From a candidate division TA06 bacterium 32_111 (lineage in GTDB: Bacteria > Hydrothermota > 32-111): 64,000 nt of DNA. The DNA is taken from contig LGFX01000001.1 in the NCBI GenBank assembly GCA_001508335.1, positions 62,001-126,000 on the forward strand. Reading direction: 5' to 3'. Both the position numbers and the translations under genes were made by a program. Shown here in pieces: positions 35,384 to 44,645 of this stretch. The number at the start of each line of letters is the position of its first letter. Position 1 is the first letter of the stretch. The notes under the pieces are model-generated. The model did not search any database, was not told the DNA's origin, and saw only the letters and a list, made by a program, of their open reading frames with translations.

Positions 35384-36647
35384 AAAAAAATATTCATTTT
35401 TTCCTTTAACTTTAGGTTGTTCAAAAAATCAGGTTGATATGGAATACCTTTTAGGTGAAATAACAAAAAGGGGACACATTATAGTTGGGGATATGGATAA
35501 AGCGGATTTTGTTCTTTTGAATACATGCTCTTTCATTCATGAAGCGAGAGTGGAAAGTGAAAAGGTAGCAAAAAGGTTGTCGAAAAAAAAGAAGGTAATA
35601 CTTCTTGGATGTTATGTCCAAATGTTTGGGGAAAGGGTTTTTAAAATATTCCCCGAGATAGATCTTTTCTTTGGAACTGAGGGTGGAAAGTTCACAGAGA
35701 AAATTCTTGAAAATTTAAATGGAAAGAAAAAAATTTTAAAATTGAATGGTAATGAAAATATTTTTTACAGTTTGGAAAGGTATCCTTTGAACAGATTCCA
35801 CACATACATTAAAATTTCAGAAGGTTGTATAAGGAGATGCTCTTTCTGTAATATACCTTCCATAAGAGGTGGATTGAGAAGTAAAAAAATCGATGAGATA
35901 CTGAAAGAGGTTGAAAAAATGGTAAGCATGGGTTTTCAGGAATTTGAGATAATATCAGAGGATACATCTTTGTATGGAATTGACCTCTATAAAAGAAGGA
36001 TGATCTTAAAACTCATCGAAAGTTTGACTAAAAATTTCACAGATAAAAAATTTCGGCTCCTCTATGTTTATCCTGATAAAAGCATCTACGATATTGTCTC
36101 TGCTGTTAAAGAATCAAAAAGTTTTATCAAATACATTGATGTCCCGTTTCAGCATGTCTCTGAAAATGTAATAAAATATATGAACAGGGAAAAAGTAGAT
36201 GTCTTTGAAATATCAAGGATGATAAAAAAAATGGGACTTGTTCTCAGGAGTTCTTTTATCGTAGGTTTTCCCGAAGAGAAGGCAAAAGATTTTAAAATGT
36301 TGAAAGATTATATAAAAGAAGGTTATGTTGATAAACTTGGTCTTTTTATGTACTCTGATGAAAACGATAGGATTAAAGATACAGTAGATTACTCGAAAAA
36401 AATTGAAAGGTTTAACATCTTGATAAATATTAACAAAAGATTGGCTTTAAAGAGAATGAAAGAAAAAATTGGCAAATTTCATGAAGCAGTTTTTTACCAT
36501 TCTGATGGTGAATTTATCTATGGGAGGTTACTTGAAGATGCTCCAGATATAGATGATGTGATTGTCTCAAATAATATTAAGTTGCAAAGATTCAATTTGG
36601 TAAAAGTTAAAGTTAAAGATATTAAATATTACCATTATATTTGCTGA
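35373..36647 (+). CDS. rimO: Ribosomal protein S12 methylthiotransferase RimO
   Basis: RimO is a radical-SAM enzyme that methylthiolates Asp89 of ribosomal protein S12. The N-terminal UPF0004 domain starts with FFPLTLGCSKNQVD (Cys16) and has the later LNTCSFI and GCYVQ cysteines for its auxiliary cluster. The radical-SAM triad is Cys152, Cys156 and Cys159 in GCIRRCSFCNIPSIRG. A short TRAM-like C-terminus follows. At 424 residues it is slightly short. The only usable start is a TTG at 35373 overlapping the TPR gene, since the cluster-binding Cys lies only 16 codons in. The start is therefore an inference. Confidence 0.92.
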   Translation: MKNKKKYSFFPLTLGCSKNQVDMEYLLGEITKRGHIIVGDMDKADFVLLNTCSFIHEARVESEKVAKRLSKKKKVILLGCYVQMFGERVFKIFPEIDLFFGTEGGKFTEKILENLNGKKKILKLNGNENIFYSLERYPLNRFHTYIKISEGCIRRCSFCNIPSIRGGLRSKKIDEILKEVEKMVSMGFQEFEIISEDTSLYGIDLYKRRMILKLIESLTKNFTDKKFRLLYVYPDKSIYDIVSAVKESKSFIKYIDVPFQHVSENVIKYMNREKVDVFEISRMIKKMGLVLRSSFIVGFPEEKAKDFKMLKDYIKEGYVDKLGLFMYSDENDRIKDTVDYSKKIERFNILININKRLALKRMKEKIGKFHEAVFYHSDGEFIYGRLLEDAPDIDDVIVSNNIKLQRFNLVKVKVKDIKYYHYIC

Positions 36648-36655
36648 AAGTTTTC

Positions 36656-36683
36656 TTGACATTAAAAAAGTTTTATAGATAAT
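36656..36683 (+). promoter_or_regulatory. Promoter before the decarboxylase gene, likely leaderless
   Basis: A perfect TTGACA (36656-36661), a 16-base spacer and GATAAT (36678-36683). Six bases later comes the ATG at 36690, so the expected transcription start falls on or beside its A. No ribosome site is present. Confidence 0.75.
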
Positions 36684-36689
36684 ACTCTT

Positions 36690-38513
36690 ATGAATTTAAT
36701 CAATTACGACCTGATCGTGGTAACCGATGATAAAAAGAAAAAGGCGAAATACAATTTCCTTAATGGTGAGGAAGTTTTATTTAATCACACGAGATTCAGA
36801 ATTAGATTGATTAACAAATTCATCTATTCTGAGACGGGACTTGATAGGTTGATGTATGATGGAGTGATAGTTGATGTAAAACAGTTTGAGGATGATATAA
36901 TAAACACACTACTTTTTTACAACAACCAGAGTGAAATATTTATTTTTGATTACAAGTTTAAGCCCAACATAGCAAATAGAAATACAAAATATTTTTATGA
37001 ACTTTCACATTTGAAAGATCTTATAATACAATTTTTTTATGAGAGAAGGTACAATACACCATTTTTCAATGCTTTAAAGAGGTTGGCAAGAAGTAAAAAG
37101 CAGAGATGGCATACACCTGGTCATGTTGGAGGGGAAGCGTTTGAAAAATATACCTCTGTAAGGGATTTCAAAAGGTTTTATAAGAACAACATCTTTTTAA
37201 CCGATACATCAGTTTCTGACCCATCTTTCGGTTCACTGCTTTCGCATAACAGTGTTTTCAAAGAGGCTGAAAAACTCTTATCAACTGCTTATGGAACGTT
37301 GTACTCATTCATAAATGTTCATGGCACATCTACCTCCAACAAAATAATTTTTATGACTCTTCTTGATAAGGGTGACAAGGTTATTGTTGACAGAAATATA
37401 CACAAGTCAACTATACATTCAATAATAGTTTCAGGTGCTTTACCTATTTTTTTAAAAGCCAATTTCAACAGAGAGTTTGGAATAATTCTTCCAACAAGAA
37501 AAGAGGAAGTTTTAAGATGTATAGAGGAAAATAAGGATGCGAAACTTCTCGCTTTGACAGTTCCAACTTACGATGGACTTAGATACAATCTTCCAGAGAT
37601 AATTTCTCTTGCCCACAGGTATAAGATAAAGGTTCTCGTAGATGAGGCTTGGGGAGCACACATGCATTTCCATCACGATTATTACCCTGATGCTTTACAG
37701 AGCGGTGCAGATTATGTTGTTCAATCAACACATAAAGTTATGGGCGCTTTTTCTCAAGCATCTGTCATACATGTTAACGATAAGGATTTCAAAGAAAAAA
37801 AATATGAGTTTTTTGAAAATTACATGTTTTTTTCATCAACTTCACCATTCTATCCTATAGTTGCCAGTATCGATGTTTCAAGGAAACTACTCTCCTGTGA
37901 AGGCAAAATGATCCTTGAAAAGGTTAAAAAATATTATGAACAACTCGTGAGTGAAATAGATGCTTTGAACGATTTCAAAGTTTTAAAGAGATCATATCTT
38001 AAAGATTATTATCAGGATAAAAACGAGATACTACTTGATTACACAAGGATCCTTGTCAATTTTTCAAAGGCTGGGATTGGCAAGAAACAGATTTACTCTT
38101 ACCTTTTGAAAAACAAAATAGTTGTTGAAAAAATAAATTACAATAGTTTCACGTTGCTTCTCGGTGTTGGAACAACCCAAAACATGGTAAAAAGGTTGAT
38201 TAAAGTTTTAAAAGATTTTAAATATGAAAAAAGGGATTTGGAAGAGAAAAGTATACAGTTTATATGGAACGATCTTGAGGCAACTATACCTCCATTTGAA
38301 GCTTACCAATCTAAAGGGGAATGGATAGAACTAAAAAATGCAAAGGGAAGAATATCTTCCAACATGCTTGTTCCATATCCACCTGGTATCCCTTTGATAA
38401 TACCAGGGCAGATTTTTACGGAAGATCTTATAAACAACCTTCTCGAGATAACATCTTTCGATGAAATAGAAATACATGGTTTGATAAAAGGAAAGGTGAA
38501 GGTGTTGAAATGA
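36690..38513 (+). CDS. Orn/Lys/Arg decarboxylase family protein
   Basis: A fold-type I PLP decarboxylase of 607 residues. A receiver-like wing domain (about 1-130) is followed by the catalytic domain with RWHTPGHVGG, LFDTSVSDP-like TDTSVSDPSFGSLL, VHGTSTSNKIIF and VDEAWGAHMHFH. The PLP lysine is Lys349 in QSTHKVMGAFSQAS. The C-terminal part keeps the GIPLIIPGQIF motif. The family makes cadaverine, putrescine or agmatine, and the substrate cannot be read from sequence. Agmatine for polyamine synthesis is common in such bacteria. The start is fixed by a promoter six bases upstream. Confidence 0.92.
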   Translation: MNLINYDLIVVTDDKKKKAKYNFLNGEEVLFNHTRFRIRLINKFIYSETGLDRLMYDGVIVDVKQFEDDIINTLLFYNNQSEIFIFDYKFKPNIANRNTKYFYELSHLKDLIIQFFYERRYNTPFFNALKRLARSKKQRWHTPGHVGGEAFEKYTSVRDFKRFYKNNIFLTDTSVSDPSFGSLLSHNSVFKEAEKLLSTAYGTLYSFINVHGTSTSNKIIFMTLLDKGDKVIVDRNIHKSTIHSIIVSGALPIFLKANFNREFGIILPTRKEEVLRCIEENKDAKLLALTVPTYDGLRYNLPEIISLAHRYKIKVLVDEAWGAHMHFHHDYYPDALQSGADYVVQSTHKVMGAFSQASVIHVNDKDFKEKKYEFFENYMFFSSTSPFYPIVASIDVSRKLLSCEGKMILEKVKKYYEQLVSEIDALNDFKVLKRSYLKDYYQDKNEILLDYTRILVNFSKAGIGKKQIYSYLLKNKIVVEKINYNSFTLLLGVGTTQNMVKRLIKVLKDFKYEKRDLEEKSIQFIWNDLEATIPPFEAYQSKGEWIELKNAKGRISSNMLVPYPPGIPLIIPGQIFTEDLINNLLEITSFDEIEIHGLIKGKVKVLK

Positions 38514-38773
38514 TAAAAAGCAAAGAGTTATTACGAGAGTTTGAAGAACTTTTCGATTCTTTAGGAATTGTCATAAAGTATGATAACATTAAAAATGATG
38601 GTGGATACTGTAAGTATAAAGAAAAAGAATTTATTATTATAAACAAAATATTGCCGTTAAAAAATAAACTCAAAATCTACAAAAAGATTTTGAAAAATAT
38701 TTTACAGGAGAAAGGTGATATTTTCATAAAACCTTTAATAAGGGAGTTTTTGGAAGATGATAAAGATTCTTGA
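38510..38773 (+). CDS. Conserved small protein of unknown function
   Basis: The 87-residue protein overlaps the decarboxylase stop (ATGA). It has a GGYCKYKEKEFIIINKILPLKNKLKIY core and ends with PLIREFLEDD. I recall similar short proteins with a GG-x-C-x4-K-x2-IIINK pattern in several anaerobic bacteria, without any known role. It is helical at both ends, with no membrane segment. Tight coupling to the decarboxylase and the following gene supports it being real. Confidence 0.65.
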   Translation: MIKSKELLREFEELFDSLGIVIKYDNIKNDGGYCKYKEKEFIIINKILPLKNKLKIYKKILKNILQEKGDIFIKPLIREFLEDDKDS

Positions 38774-39542
38774 AAATTACTTTTTGAAAAGAAAAGTTAA
38801 AAAAATGGAAACATCATGGAAAAGACAGATAAACACTTCTTCGATTTTTAATGATGTCAAAAATGTCGTTGTTCTATTAAACGATGATTTAAAAGAGATC
38901 GAAGATTTTTTATCATTTGATAGGAGTTTAAAAAATAGGTTGGATAATCCAAATGTTTTATATTTCACCTCTTCATATTTCACACTTTACAAAGATCTTT
39001 TCAAGGATAATTTTGAAGAAATAAAAAGTCCAAAACCTTTAAAATTTGAAGAACTTGACCAGATAAATGGATTTTTAAAAAGGGTAAAACAAATAGACTT
39101 ATATTTTGATCTTTCATCTTATGAAAATTTGAAAAGAAAACTTTTTATAAGAACTTTTAAACCCTCAGTCTCAATAACCTTTTTTGAAGATGAACTTGAG
39201 GAAGATTTTAACATACTTTTTAAAAGTTCTGATAGAAGGATGTTGAAGATTTTGAAACTATTGAATTTTGAAATTGTTTCTGAAAATTTCTCTTCTTTTT
39301 TGAAAGATAGGATAAAACAACTAAACATAACTGTTTCCCCTGTAGTTTTAATAGGAAAATCCTCCAAAGTTATAAAGGAAAAGAAGAGAATGGAGAAAGA
39401 GGGAAGAAGGTTCCTTTATATCAAAAACTTGAAGGAGGAACTGAATATTGTAAACCTATACCATATTTTAAATACAAAAGAAATTTTCTTTGATGAGGAA
39501 CTTTTTCCCGATGTAAACTTTCTAAAAAAATTCAAGGTGTAA
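38757..39542 (+). CDS. Hypothetical protein, alpha/beta, possibly glycosyltransferase-like
   Basis: I do not recognise the family. The 261 residues alternate strands and helices in a Rossmann-like order: VKNVVVLLNDDLKEIEDFL, NVLYFTSS, QIDLYFDLSS, PSVSITFFE, TVSPVVLIGKSSKVIKEKKR, RRFLYIKN. This recalls the late ADP-heptose:LPS transferase-like fold in outline only. There is no signal peptide or membrane helix. The ATG follows TTGGAAG and overlaps the small upstream gene by 17 bases. It is the last gene before the hppA promoter. Confidence 0.6.
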   Translation: MIKILENYFLKRKVKKMETSWKRQINTSSIFNDVKNVVVLLNDDLKEIEDFLSFDRSLKNRLDNPNVLYFTSSYFTLYKDLFKDNFEEIKSPKPLKFEELDQINGFLKRVKQIDLYFDLSSYENLKRKLFIRTFKPSVSITFFEDELEEDFNILFKSSDRRMLKILKLLNFEIVSENFSSFLKDRIKQLNITVSPVVLIGKSSKVIKEKKRMEKEGRRFLYIKNLKEELNIVNLYHILNTKEIFFDEELFPDVNFLKKFKV

Positions 39543-39546
39543 AATA

Positions 39547-39574
39547 TTGACAATCACTTTTTAACCAATATAAT
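39547..39574 (+). promoter_or_regulatory. Consensus sigma-70-type promoter of hppA
   Basis: Perfect TTGACA (39547-39552), a 16-base spacer and perfect TATAAT (39569-39574). The transcript would carry a leader of about 22 bases with TAGGAG before the ATG at 39604. Confidence 0.85.
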
Positions 39575-39603
39575 AGAGAAAGTTATAATTTTAGGAGTGT
39601 TTT

Positions 39604-41817
39604 ATGAACTATAATCTATACTTACTTTTACCATTTTTTGGTTCTCTGTTATCTTTAACTTTTGCTTTTATTTTTTATAAAACTATGCAATCACACCCAA
39701 AAGGTGATGAGAGAATGGAAGAGATAGCATCCATAGTGAGAAAAGGTGCTTTCGCTTATTTAAAAGAACAGTATAAGTCTGTCGGAATTTTCTTTGTTTT
39801 CGTTTTTGTGATACTTTTTATTGTATCGTATTTTTTTAAACTCCAATCACTCTGGACTCCTTTCGCCTTTTTAACTGGTGGTTTCTTCTCTGGTCTTGCC
39901 GGCTTTGTTGGTATGAACACTGCAACACAGGCAAGTTCAAGGACAGCGCAGGCCGCAAAGAAATCTTTAGATGAAGCTTTAAAAGTAGCTTTCAGGGCTG
40001 GGGCTGTTATGGGACTTACTGTTGTTGGACTTGGACTTTTAGATATAACAGTGTGGTTTTTTGTTTTGAGGTTATTCTATCAAAATGATCTTTATATAAT
40101 AACCGCTACAATTTTAACTTTCGGCATGGGTGCTTCATCACAGGCACTTTTTGCGAGAGTTGGTGGTGGGATCTTTACTAAAGCAGCAGATGTTGGTGCT
40201 GATATAGTTGGTAAAATAGAATCGGAAATTCCAGAAGATGATGCGAGAAACCCTGCGGTTATAGCAGACAATGTTGGTGATAATGTTGGTGATGTTGCGG
40301 GGATGGGTGCTGACCTTTACGAGAGTTATTGTGGTTCAATATTATCAGCAGCATCTTTAGGTGCAGCAGTTGCAATCCCTCTTTCCCTATCAACAACATT
40401 ATCTTTAAAACTTGTTTTACTACCTCTTTTGATTGCAACGGTTGGAATAGTTTCTTCAATAGTTGGAATCTTCTTTGTGAAGACAAAAGAGCATGCTGAT
40501 CAGATACACCTTATGCAATCTTTAAACAAAGGTATTAATATCTCAACGGTTATGATATTCACACTCTCCTTCCTTTTGATGTGGCTTATGTTTAAAAATT
40601 CTTCTATAAAGTATTTCAATTTCTGGTTGTCTTTGGTAACAGGACTTTTGGTAGGAATTTTTATAGGAAGGATAACTGAAGTTTACACTTCTTTTTCATA
40701 CAAACCGACAAAATTTGTTGCAGAGCAGACAAAAACTGGAACAGCGACAGTCATACTTGCTGGTCTTGGTGAATCTATGATATCTACAGGTTTTGTTGTT
40801 TTGGTTATAGTAACAGGTATAATAGTTTCATATCTGTTCTCATCAAACTTCGATTTTAAAAATGTAACTTTAGGGCTTTACGGTATCGCTCTTTCTGCAG
40901 TAGGAATGTTATCAACTTTAGGAATAACCCTTGCTACAGATGCTTATGGACCAGTTGCTGATAATGCCGGTGGAAATGCCCAGATGAGTAAACTCGATAA
41001 ATTGGTAAGAGAAAGGACTGATGCTTTGGATTCACTTGGAAATACAACCGCAGCAACAGGAAAAGGTTTTGCTATAGGTTCTGCTGCTTTAACTGCACTC
41101 GCTTTTATAGCAGCATTTTCCGAGGCTATAAGAGCTGCTCTTATCAGAATAGCACAAAATACTAACGGATTCGTTGATATTGGAAGCAGATCCCTATCTT
41201 TGGCAGATATAAAATCTATGGATATAGTTGATGTTTTACTCGCTTACGAAGTTCACCTTATGAACGTCAAAGTTATTGTTGGTATTATGATAGGTTCAAT
41301 GTTGCCTTTTGTGTTTTCAGGGCTAACTTTGAACGCAGTTGGAAGAGCTGCAACCAAGATGGTTGATGAGATAAGAAGACAGTTCCATACTATACCTGGA
41401 ATACTTGAGGGCAAAAATAAACCTGATTATGAAAGGTGTGTTTCTATAGCAGCTAAAGCTGCTGAGAAAGAGATGATAATTCCGGCTCTGATTGCTGTAA
41501 TAGCACCCATTTTTGTTGGTATAACTATTGGAGTACCGGGAGTTTTTGGACTTCTTGCAGGTTCACTTGGCAGTGGTTTTGTTCTCGCTATTATGATGGC
41601 AAATGCAGGTGGTTCTTGGGACAATGCGAAAAAATTTATAGAGAGTGGAGAACTTGGAGGAAAGGGTAGCGAAAATCATAAATCTACAGTTGTTGGTGAT
41701 ACTGTTGGAGATCCTTTGAAAGATACCGCTGGTCCATCTTTGAATATACTTATAAAACTTATGAGTATTGTTTCAATAGTTACTGCAGGACTTGTAGTTT
41801 TCTTCCATATATTTTAG
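39604..41817 (+). CDS. hppA: Membrane-bound ion-translocating pyrophosphatase
   Basis: An integral-membrane enzyme of 737 residues with about 16 helices that couples pyrophosphate hydrolysis to H+ or Na+ pumping. The catalytic motifs are complete: [59 protein letters not shown] and a C-terminal [19 protein letters not shown]. The segment [13 protein letters not shown] has Ala at the position occupied by Lys in potassium-independent enzymes. It therefore belongs to the potassium-dependent subfamily, many members of which pump Na+. The pumped ion is not proven. It has its own consensus promoter and an upstream GGAG. Confidence 0.96.
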   Translation: MNYNLYLLLPFFGSLLSLTFAFIFYKTMQSHPKGDERMEEIASIVRKGAFAYLKEQYKSVGIFFVFVFVILFIVSYFFKLQSLWTPFAFLTGGFFSGLAGFVGMNTATQASSRTAQAAKKSLDEALKVAFRAGAVMGLTVVGLGLLDITVWFFVLRLFYQNDLYIITATILTFGMGASSQALFARVGGGIFTKAADVGADIVGKIESEIPEDDARNPAVIADNVGDNVGDVAGMGADLYESYCGSILSAASLGAAVAIPLSLSTTLSLKLVLLPLLIATVGIVSSIVGIFFVKTKEHADQIHLMQSLNKGINISTVMIFTLSFLLMWLMFKNSSIKYFNFWLSLVTGLLVGIFIGRITEVYTSFSYKPTKFVAEQTKTGTATVILAGLGESMISTGFVVLVIVTGIIVSYLFSSNFDFKNVTLGLYGIALSAVGMLSTLGITLATDAYGPVADNAGGNAQMSKLDKLVRERTDALDSLGNTTAATGKGFAIGSAALTALAFIAAFSEAIRAALIRIAQNTNGFVDIGSRSLSLADIKSMDIVDVLLAYEVHLMNVKVIVGIMIGSMLPFVFSGLTLNAVGRAATKMVDEIRRQFHTIPGILEGKNKPDYERCVSIAAKAAEKEMIIPALIAVIAPIFVGITIGVPGVFGLLAGSLGSGFVLAIMMANAGGSWDNAKKFIESGELGGKGSENHKSTVVGDTVGDPLKDTAGPSLNILIKLMSIVSIVTAGLVVFFHIF

Positions 41818-41829
41818 TTCTTTTTAAAT

Positions 41830-41917
41830 GGAGAGGTGTCCGAGTTGGTCGAAGGAGCATGATTGGAGATCATGTATAGGGGAAACTCTATCCTGGGTTC
41901 GAATCCCAGCCTCTCCG
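41830..41917 (+). tRNA. tRNA-Ser (anticodon GGA)
   Basis: Class II tRNA. Acceptor arms GGAGAGG/CCTCTCC, anticodon loop TTGGAGA reading GGA, a long variable arm and T-loop GGTTCGAATCC. CCA is not encoded. It lies 12 bases after hppA and 23 before lemA, perhaps in one transcript. Confidence 0.96.
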
Positions 41918-41940
41918 AACTTTTAAAAAGAGGAGGAAAG

Positions 41941-42495
41941 ATGGTTATTTTGATAGTTGTTGGTATTATTCTTCTCGTTATAATACTTGCCGTAATAGGA
42001 ATTTACAACAATCTTGTAAGGGAAAGGAATAGGGTAAAGAACGCATGGTCACAGATAGATGTTCAACTTAAAAGAAGGTATGATCTGATACCTAACCTTG
42101 TTGAGGTTGTAAAAGATTATATGTCCTACGAACAGGAAACTTTAACGAAGGTTATTGAAGCAAGAAATTTCGCTATGAATGCCAAGGGAGTCAAAGCGCA
42201 GGCTGAGGCAGAAAATATGCTTTCCGGTGCTTTAAAATCTCTTTTCGCTGTTGTTGAGAATTATCCAGATTTAAAAGCGAATGAGAATGTTATGAGGTTA
42301 CAGGAAGAGTTAACATCAACTGAAAACAGAATCTCATATGCAAGGCAGTTCTATAACGATTCTGTTATGCAGTTTAATACTATGGTTGAAACATTCCCTG
42401 CAAATATTGTAGCAGCGATTTTCAATTTCAAACAGATGGAATTTTTTATCATACCTGAAAGTGAAAAAGCAAATGTTAAAGTTGACCTAAGGTAG
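41941..42495 (+). CDS. lemA: LemA family protein
   Basis: The 184-residue protein starts with a single membrane helix (about 2-22). A helical domain follows, with NAWSQIDVQLKRRYDLIPNLVE, the family signature, and later ENRISYARQFYNDSVMQFNT. The ATG at 41941 follows AGAGGAGG. An in-frame extension would run back into tRNA-Ser. LemA usually stands next to an HtpX-like or TPM-domain protein, and here an M48 protease follows three bases downstream. The biological role is uncertain, with envelope stress proposed for some members. Confidence 0.93.
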   Translation: MVILIVVGIILLVIILAVIGIYNNLVRERNRVKNAWSQIDVQLKRRYDLIPNLVEVVKDYMSYEQETLTKVIEARNFAMNAKGVKAQAEAENMLSGALKSLFAVVENYPDLKANENVMRLQEELTSTENRISYARQFYNDSVMQFNTMVETFPANIVAAIFNFKQMEFFIIPESEKANVKVDLR

Positions 42496-42498
42496 AAT

Positions 42499-43518
42499 AT
42501 GGCAGCAAAGGTTTGCCCAAGATGTGGCTTTTACAACAATGTTAAGAGAAAAAGATGCTCCTTGTGTGATGCACCTTTGGACGGCTCACAGATTAAAGAT
42601 CTTTCTTACAATAAAAAGGAAAACTTCTACAGGATACAGAGTTCAAACAAAAGAAATTCGGTTCTTTTAATAATATTTCTTTTTATTTTTCTTATAATTT
42701 TAGGTTTTATTTTTGGATACATTTTTGACATAGGTTACACAGGTCCAATACTTGCTCTAATAATTTCGACAGTTACCACTCTGATATCCTACAATATGGG
42801 TAAATCCATAGTTTTGAAAATATCTGGTGCAAGAAGGGTAACAAAAGAGGATGAACCTCAATTTGTAAATGTTGTCGAAGAGATAGCTATTGCTGCTGGA
42901 CTTCCCACCCCAGAAACTTACATTATAGAGAGTAACGCCTTGAACGCTTTCGCAACAGGGAAAAATCCAAATGATAGTGCTATCGCTATAACAAGGGGAC
43001 TTTTGAATAAACTTAACAGGGAAGAACTTTCAGGGGTTGTTGCACATGAAATGTCACATATCTCAAATCTTGACATAAGATTTTCTATGCTTGTTGGAGT
43101 TATTGTAGGAACTATAGTTATGCTTTCCGATTGGCTTTTAAGATACCTCTTCTGGGGAAGGAGAGGAAAAAGGAATAGAAGGGAAGGTGGTGGAGGTGCT
43201 GAGATAATTATACTTCTTATAGCTATCCTACTTGCTATAATAGCACCGATTCTTGCAAAACTTATTCAGATGTCCATATCAAGGAAAAGGGAACTTATGG
43301 CTGATGCAAAAGGTGTAGAGTTTACGAGGAATCCAGAAGGGTTGGCTTCGGCACTCGAAAAGATAGCCCAATCTTCTATAAAACTTGAAACAGCAACCAG
43401 AGCGACGGCACACATGTTCATCTCAAACCCTTTTAAAGATTTTTCAAAAAAATCATCAGCATTGTTTTCAACGCATCCTCCAATTGAATCAAGGATCAGA
43501 ATATTAAGAAGTATGTAA
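42499..43518 (+). CDS. htpX: M48 metalloprotease (HtpX-like) with N-terminal zinc ribbon
   Basis: The 339-residue inner-membrane protease degrades damaged membrane proteins in the HtpX family. Residues 5-25 form a CPRCGFYNN...CSLCDA zinc ribbon that typical HtpX proteins lack. Two membrane helices follow (about 50-95), then the HEMSH zinc-binding motif (His183, Glu184, His187) and a downstream helix pair with MADAKGVEFTRNP holding the third ligand region, and FSTHPPIESRIR. It belongs with lemA in one operon. The ribbon could recruit a substrate or nucleic acid. Confidence 0.92.
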   Translation: MAAKVCPRCGFYNNVKRKRCSLCDAPLDGSQIKDLSYNKKENFYRIQSSNKRNSVLLIIFLFIFLIILGFIFGYIFDIGYTGPILALIISTVTTLISYNMGKSIVLKISGARRVTKEDEPQFVNVVEEIAIAAGLPTPETYIIESNALNAFATGKNPNDSAIAITRGLLNKLNREELSGVVAHEMSHISNLDIRFSMLVGVIVGTIVMLSDWLLRYLFWGRRGKRNRREGGGGAEIIILLIAILLAIIAPILAKLIQMSISRKRELMADAKGVEFTRNPEGLASALEKIAQSSIKLETATRATAHMFISNPFKDFSKKSSALFSTHPPIESRIRILRSM

Positions 43519-44465
43519 TGGATAAAGTTCTCGCTGTTGTTTTAAACTATAACGGTGTTTTTTTTACAAGAGATCTTTTTTTAAAATGTATAAAATCACT
43601 CAAAGAGCAGAGTTATAAAGACCTAAAAATAGTTGTTGTTGATAACTGTTCAACTGACTATTCTATAAAACTGATAAAACATAACTTCCCTGAAATAGAT
43701 ATTATCCAACTTTCAAAGAACCATAAAACTTGTGCATACAATTTCGGTTTAAAATACGCTTTAAAAAATGGATATAAATACACACTACTTTCAAATAATG
43801 ACATAATCTTTAAAAGTGATTTTGTTGAAAGTATGGTTTACTTTGCGGATAAATTTAAAGATGGTGGAATATTTACCCCTAAAATTCTATTTTTAGATAA
43901 CAGAACGAAAGTAAATTCAACAGGACTTATAATAAACAGAACTGGTTACGCTTACGATAGAGATTTTGGAAAAGATCTTAACGATTTAAAAAGAGATAGT
44001 GGAGAGGTAACTGGAGGCTCAGGAGCATCCATGTTCGTTAGAACAGATGTTGTAAAAAATGTTGGGTATTATGAAAAATTTTACTCAGCATACTATGAGG
44101 ATTTAGATTTTTCATTCAAACTCAGAAGGTTTTCAAATTTTAAAATCTATTATAATGATTCCGCTATCTGTTATCATAAATTCTCCTCTTCCTGGAAAAA
44201 CAAAAAAGTTAAAGATTTTTATATGAACAGAAACAGGATATACTTTGTAATAATCCATTTCCCTCTAAATTACTTAATTAAATCTATTAAATATTTGATA
44301 GTTAACCAAAAAAATATAAGCAAAGAATTAAATTACATTATGTATATTGAAACAATACTAAATTTACCCTTTTTATTATTGAAAAGAATAAAATTTTTAA
44401 AACTTTCAAAATCTAAAAATATTATTGAGTTTTTGGAAAATTATTCTGGTTATCCAAAAAGTTAA
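43518..44465 (+). CDS. Glycosyltransferase family 2 (rhamnosyltransferase-like)
   Basis: A GT-A protein of 315 residues: LAVVLNYNGVFFTRD, KIVVVDNCSTDYSIKLI, LSNNDIIFKSDFVE (the metal-binding region) and TGGSGASMFVRTDVVKNVGYYEKFYSAYYEDLDFSFKLR. The last motif is typical of rhamnosyl- and related transferases acting on surface glycans. There is no membrane helix of note beyond a hydrophobic C-terminal stretch. The ATG overlaps the htpX stop (TAATG). A hairpin 40 bases past its stop probably ends the transcript. Confidence 0.88.
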   Translation: MDKVLAVVLNYNGVFFTRDLFLKCIKSLKEQSYKDLKIVVVDNCSTDYSIKLIKHNFPEIDIIQLSKNHKTCAYNFGLKYALKNGYKYTLLSNNDIIFKSDFVESMVYFADKFKDGGIFTPKILFLDNRTKVNSTGLIINRTGYAYDRDFGKDLNDLKRDSGEVTGGSGASMFVRTDVVKNVGYYEKFYSAYYEDLDFSFKLRRFSNFKIYYNDSAICYHKFSSSWKNKKVKDFYMNRNRIYFVIIHFPLNYLIKSIKYLIVNQKNISKELNYIMYIETILNLPFLLLKRIKFLKLSKSKNIIEFLENYSGYPKS

Positions 44466-44501
44466 TATGCAAAAATTTCCCTGTATTTAATTTTTTAAAA
44501 G

Positions 44502-44530
44502 ATAAAAGTGCAAAAAAAACACACTTTTAT
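44502..44530 (+). terminator. Hairpin after the glycosyltransferase gene
   Basis: Nine-base perfect arms ATAAAAGTG / CACTTTTAT around an 11-base A-rich loop. It is followed by TTATTCA rather than a long T run, so termination strength is uncertain. Confidence 0.45.
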
Positions 44531-44588
44531 TTATTCACAACTTAATTATATTATAAATGTTAAAATAAAGACAATTAAAATATTTATT

Positions 44589-44604
44589 TGGAATAAAAAT
44601 TGCT
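44589..44604 (+). promoter_or_regulatory. Sigma-54-like promoter of the subtilase gene
   Basis: TGGAAT, exactly five bases, then TTGCT. The -12 half is a perfect TTGCW and the GG at -24 is present. It lies 41 bases before the ATG at 44646. No good sigma-70 pair is seen between the hairpin and the gene. Confidence 0.55.
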
Positions 44605-44645
44605 TTTTAAAAATATCAAAAAGAAAAATTTTAAAAGGAGGATAA

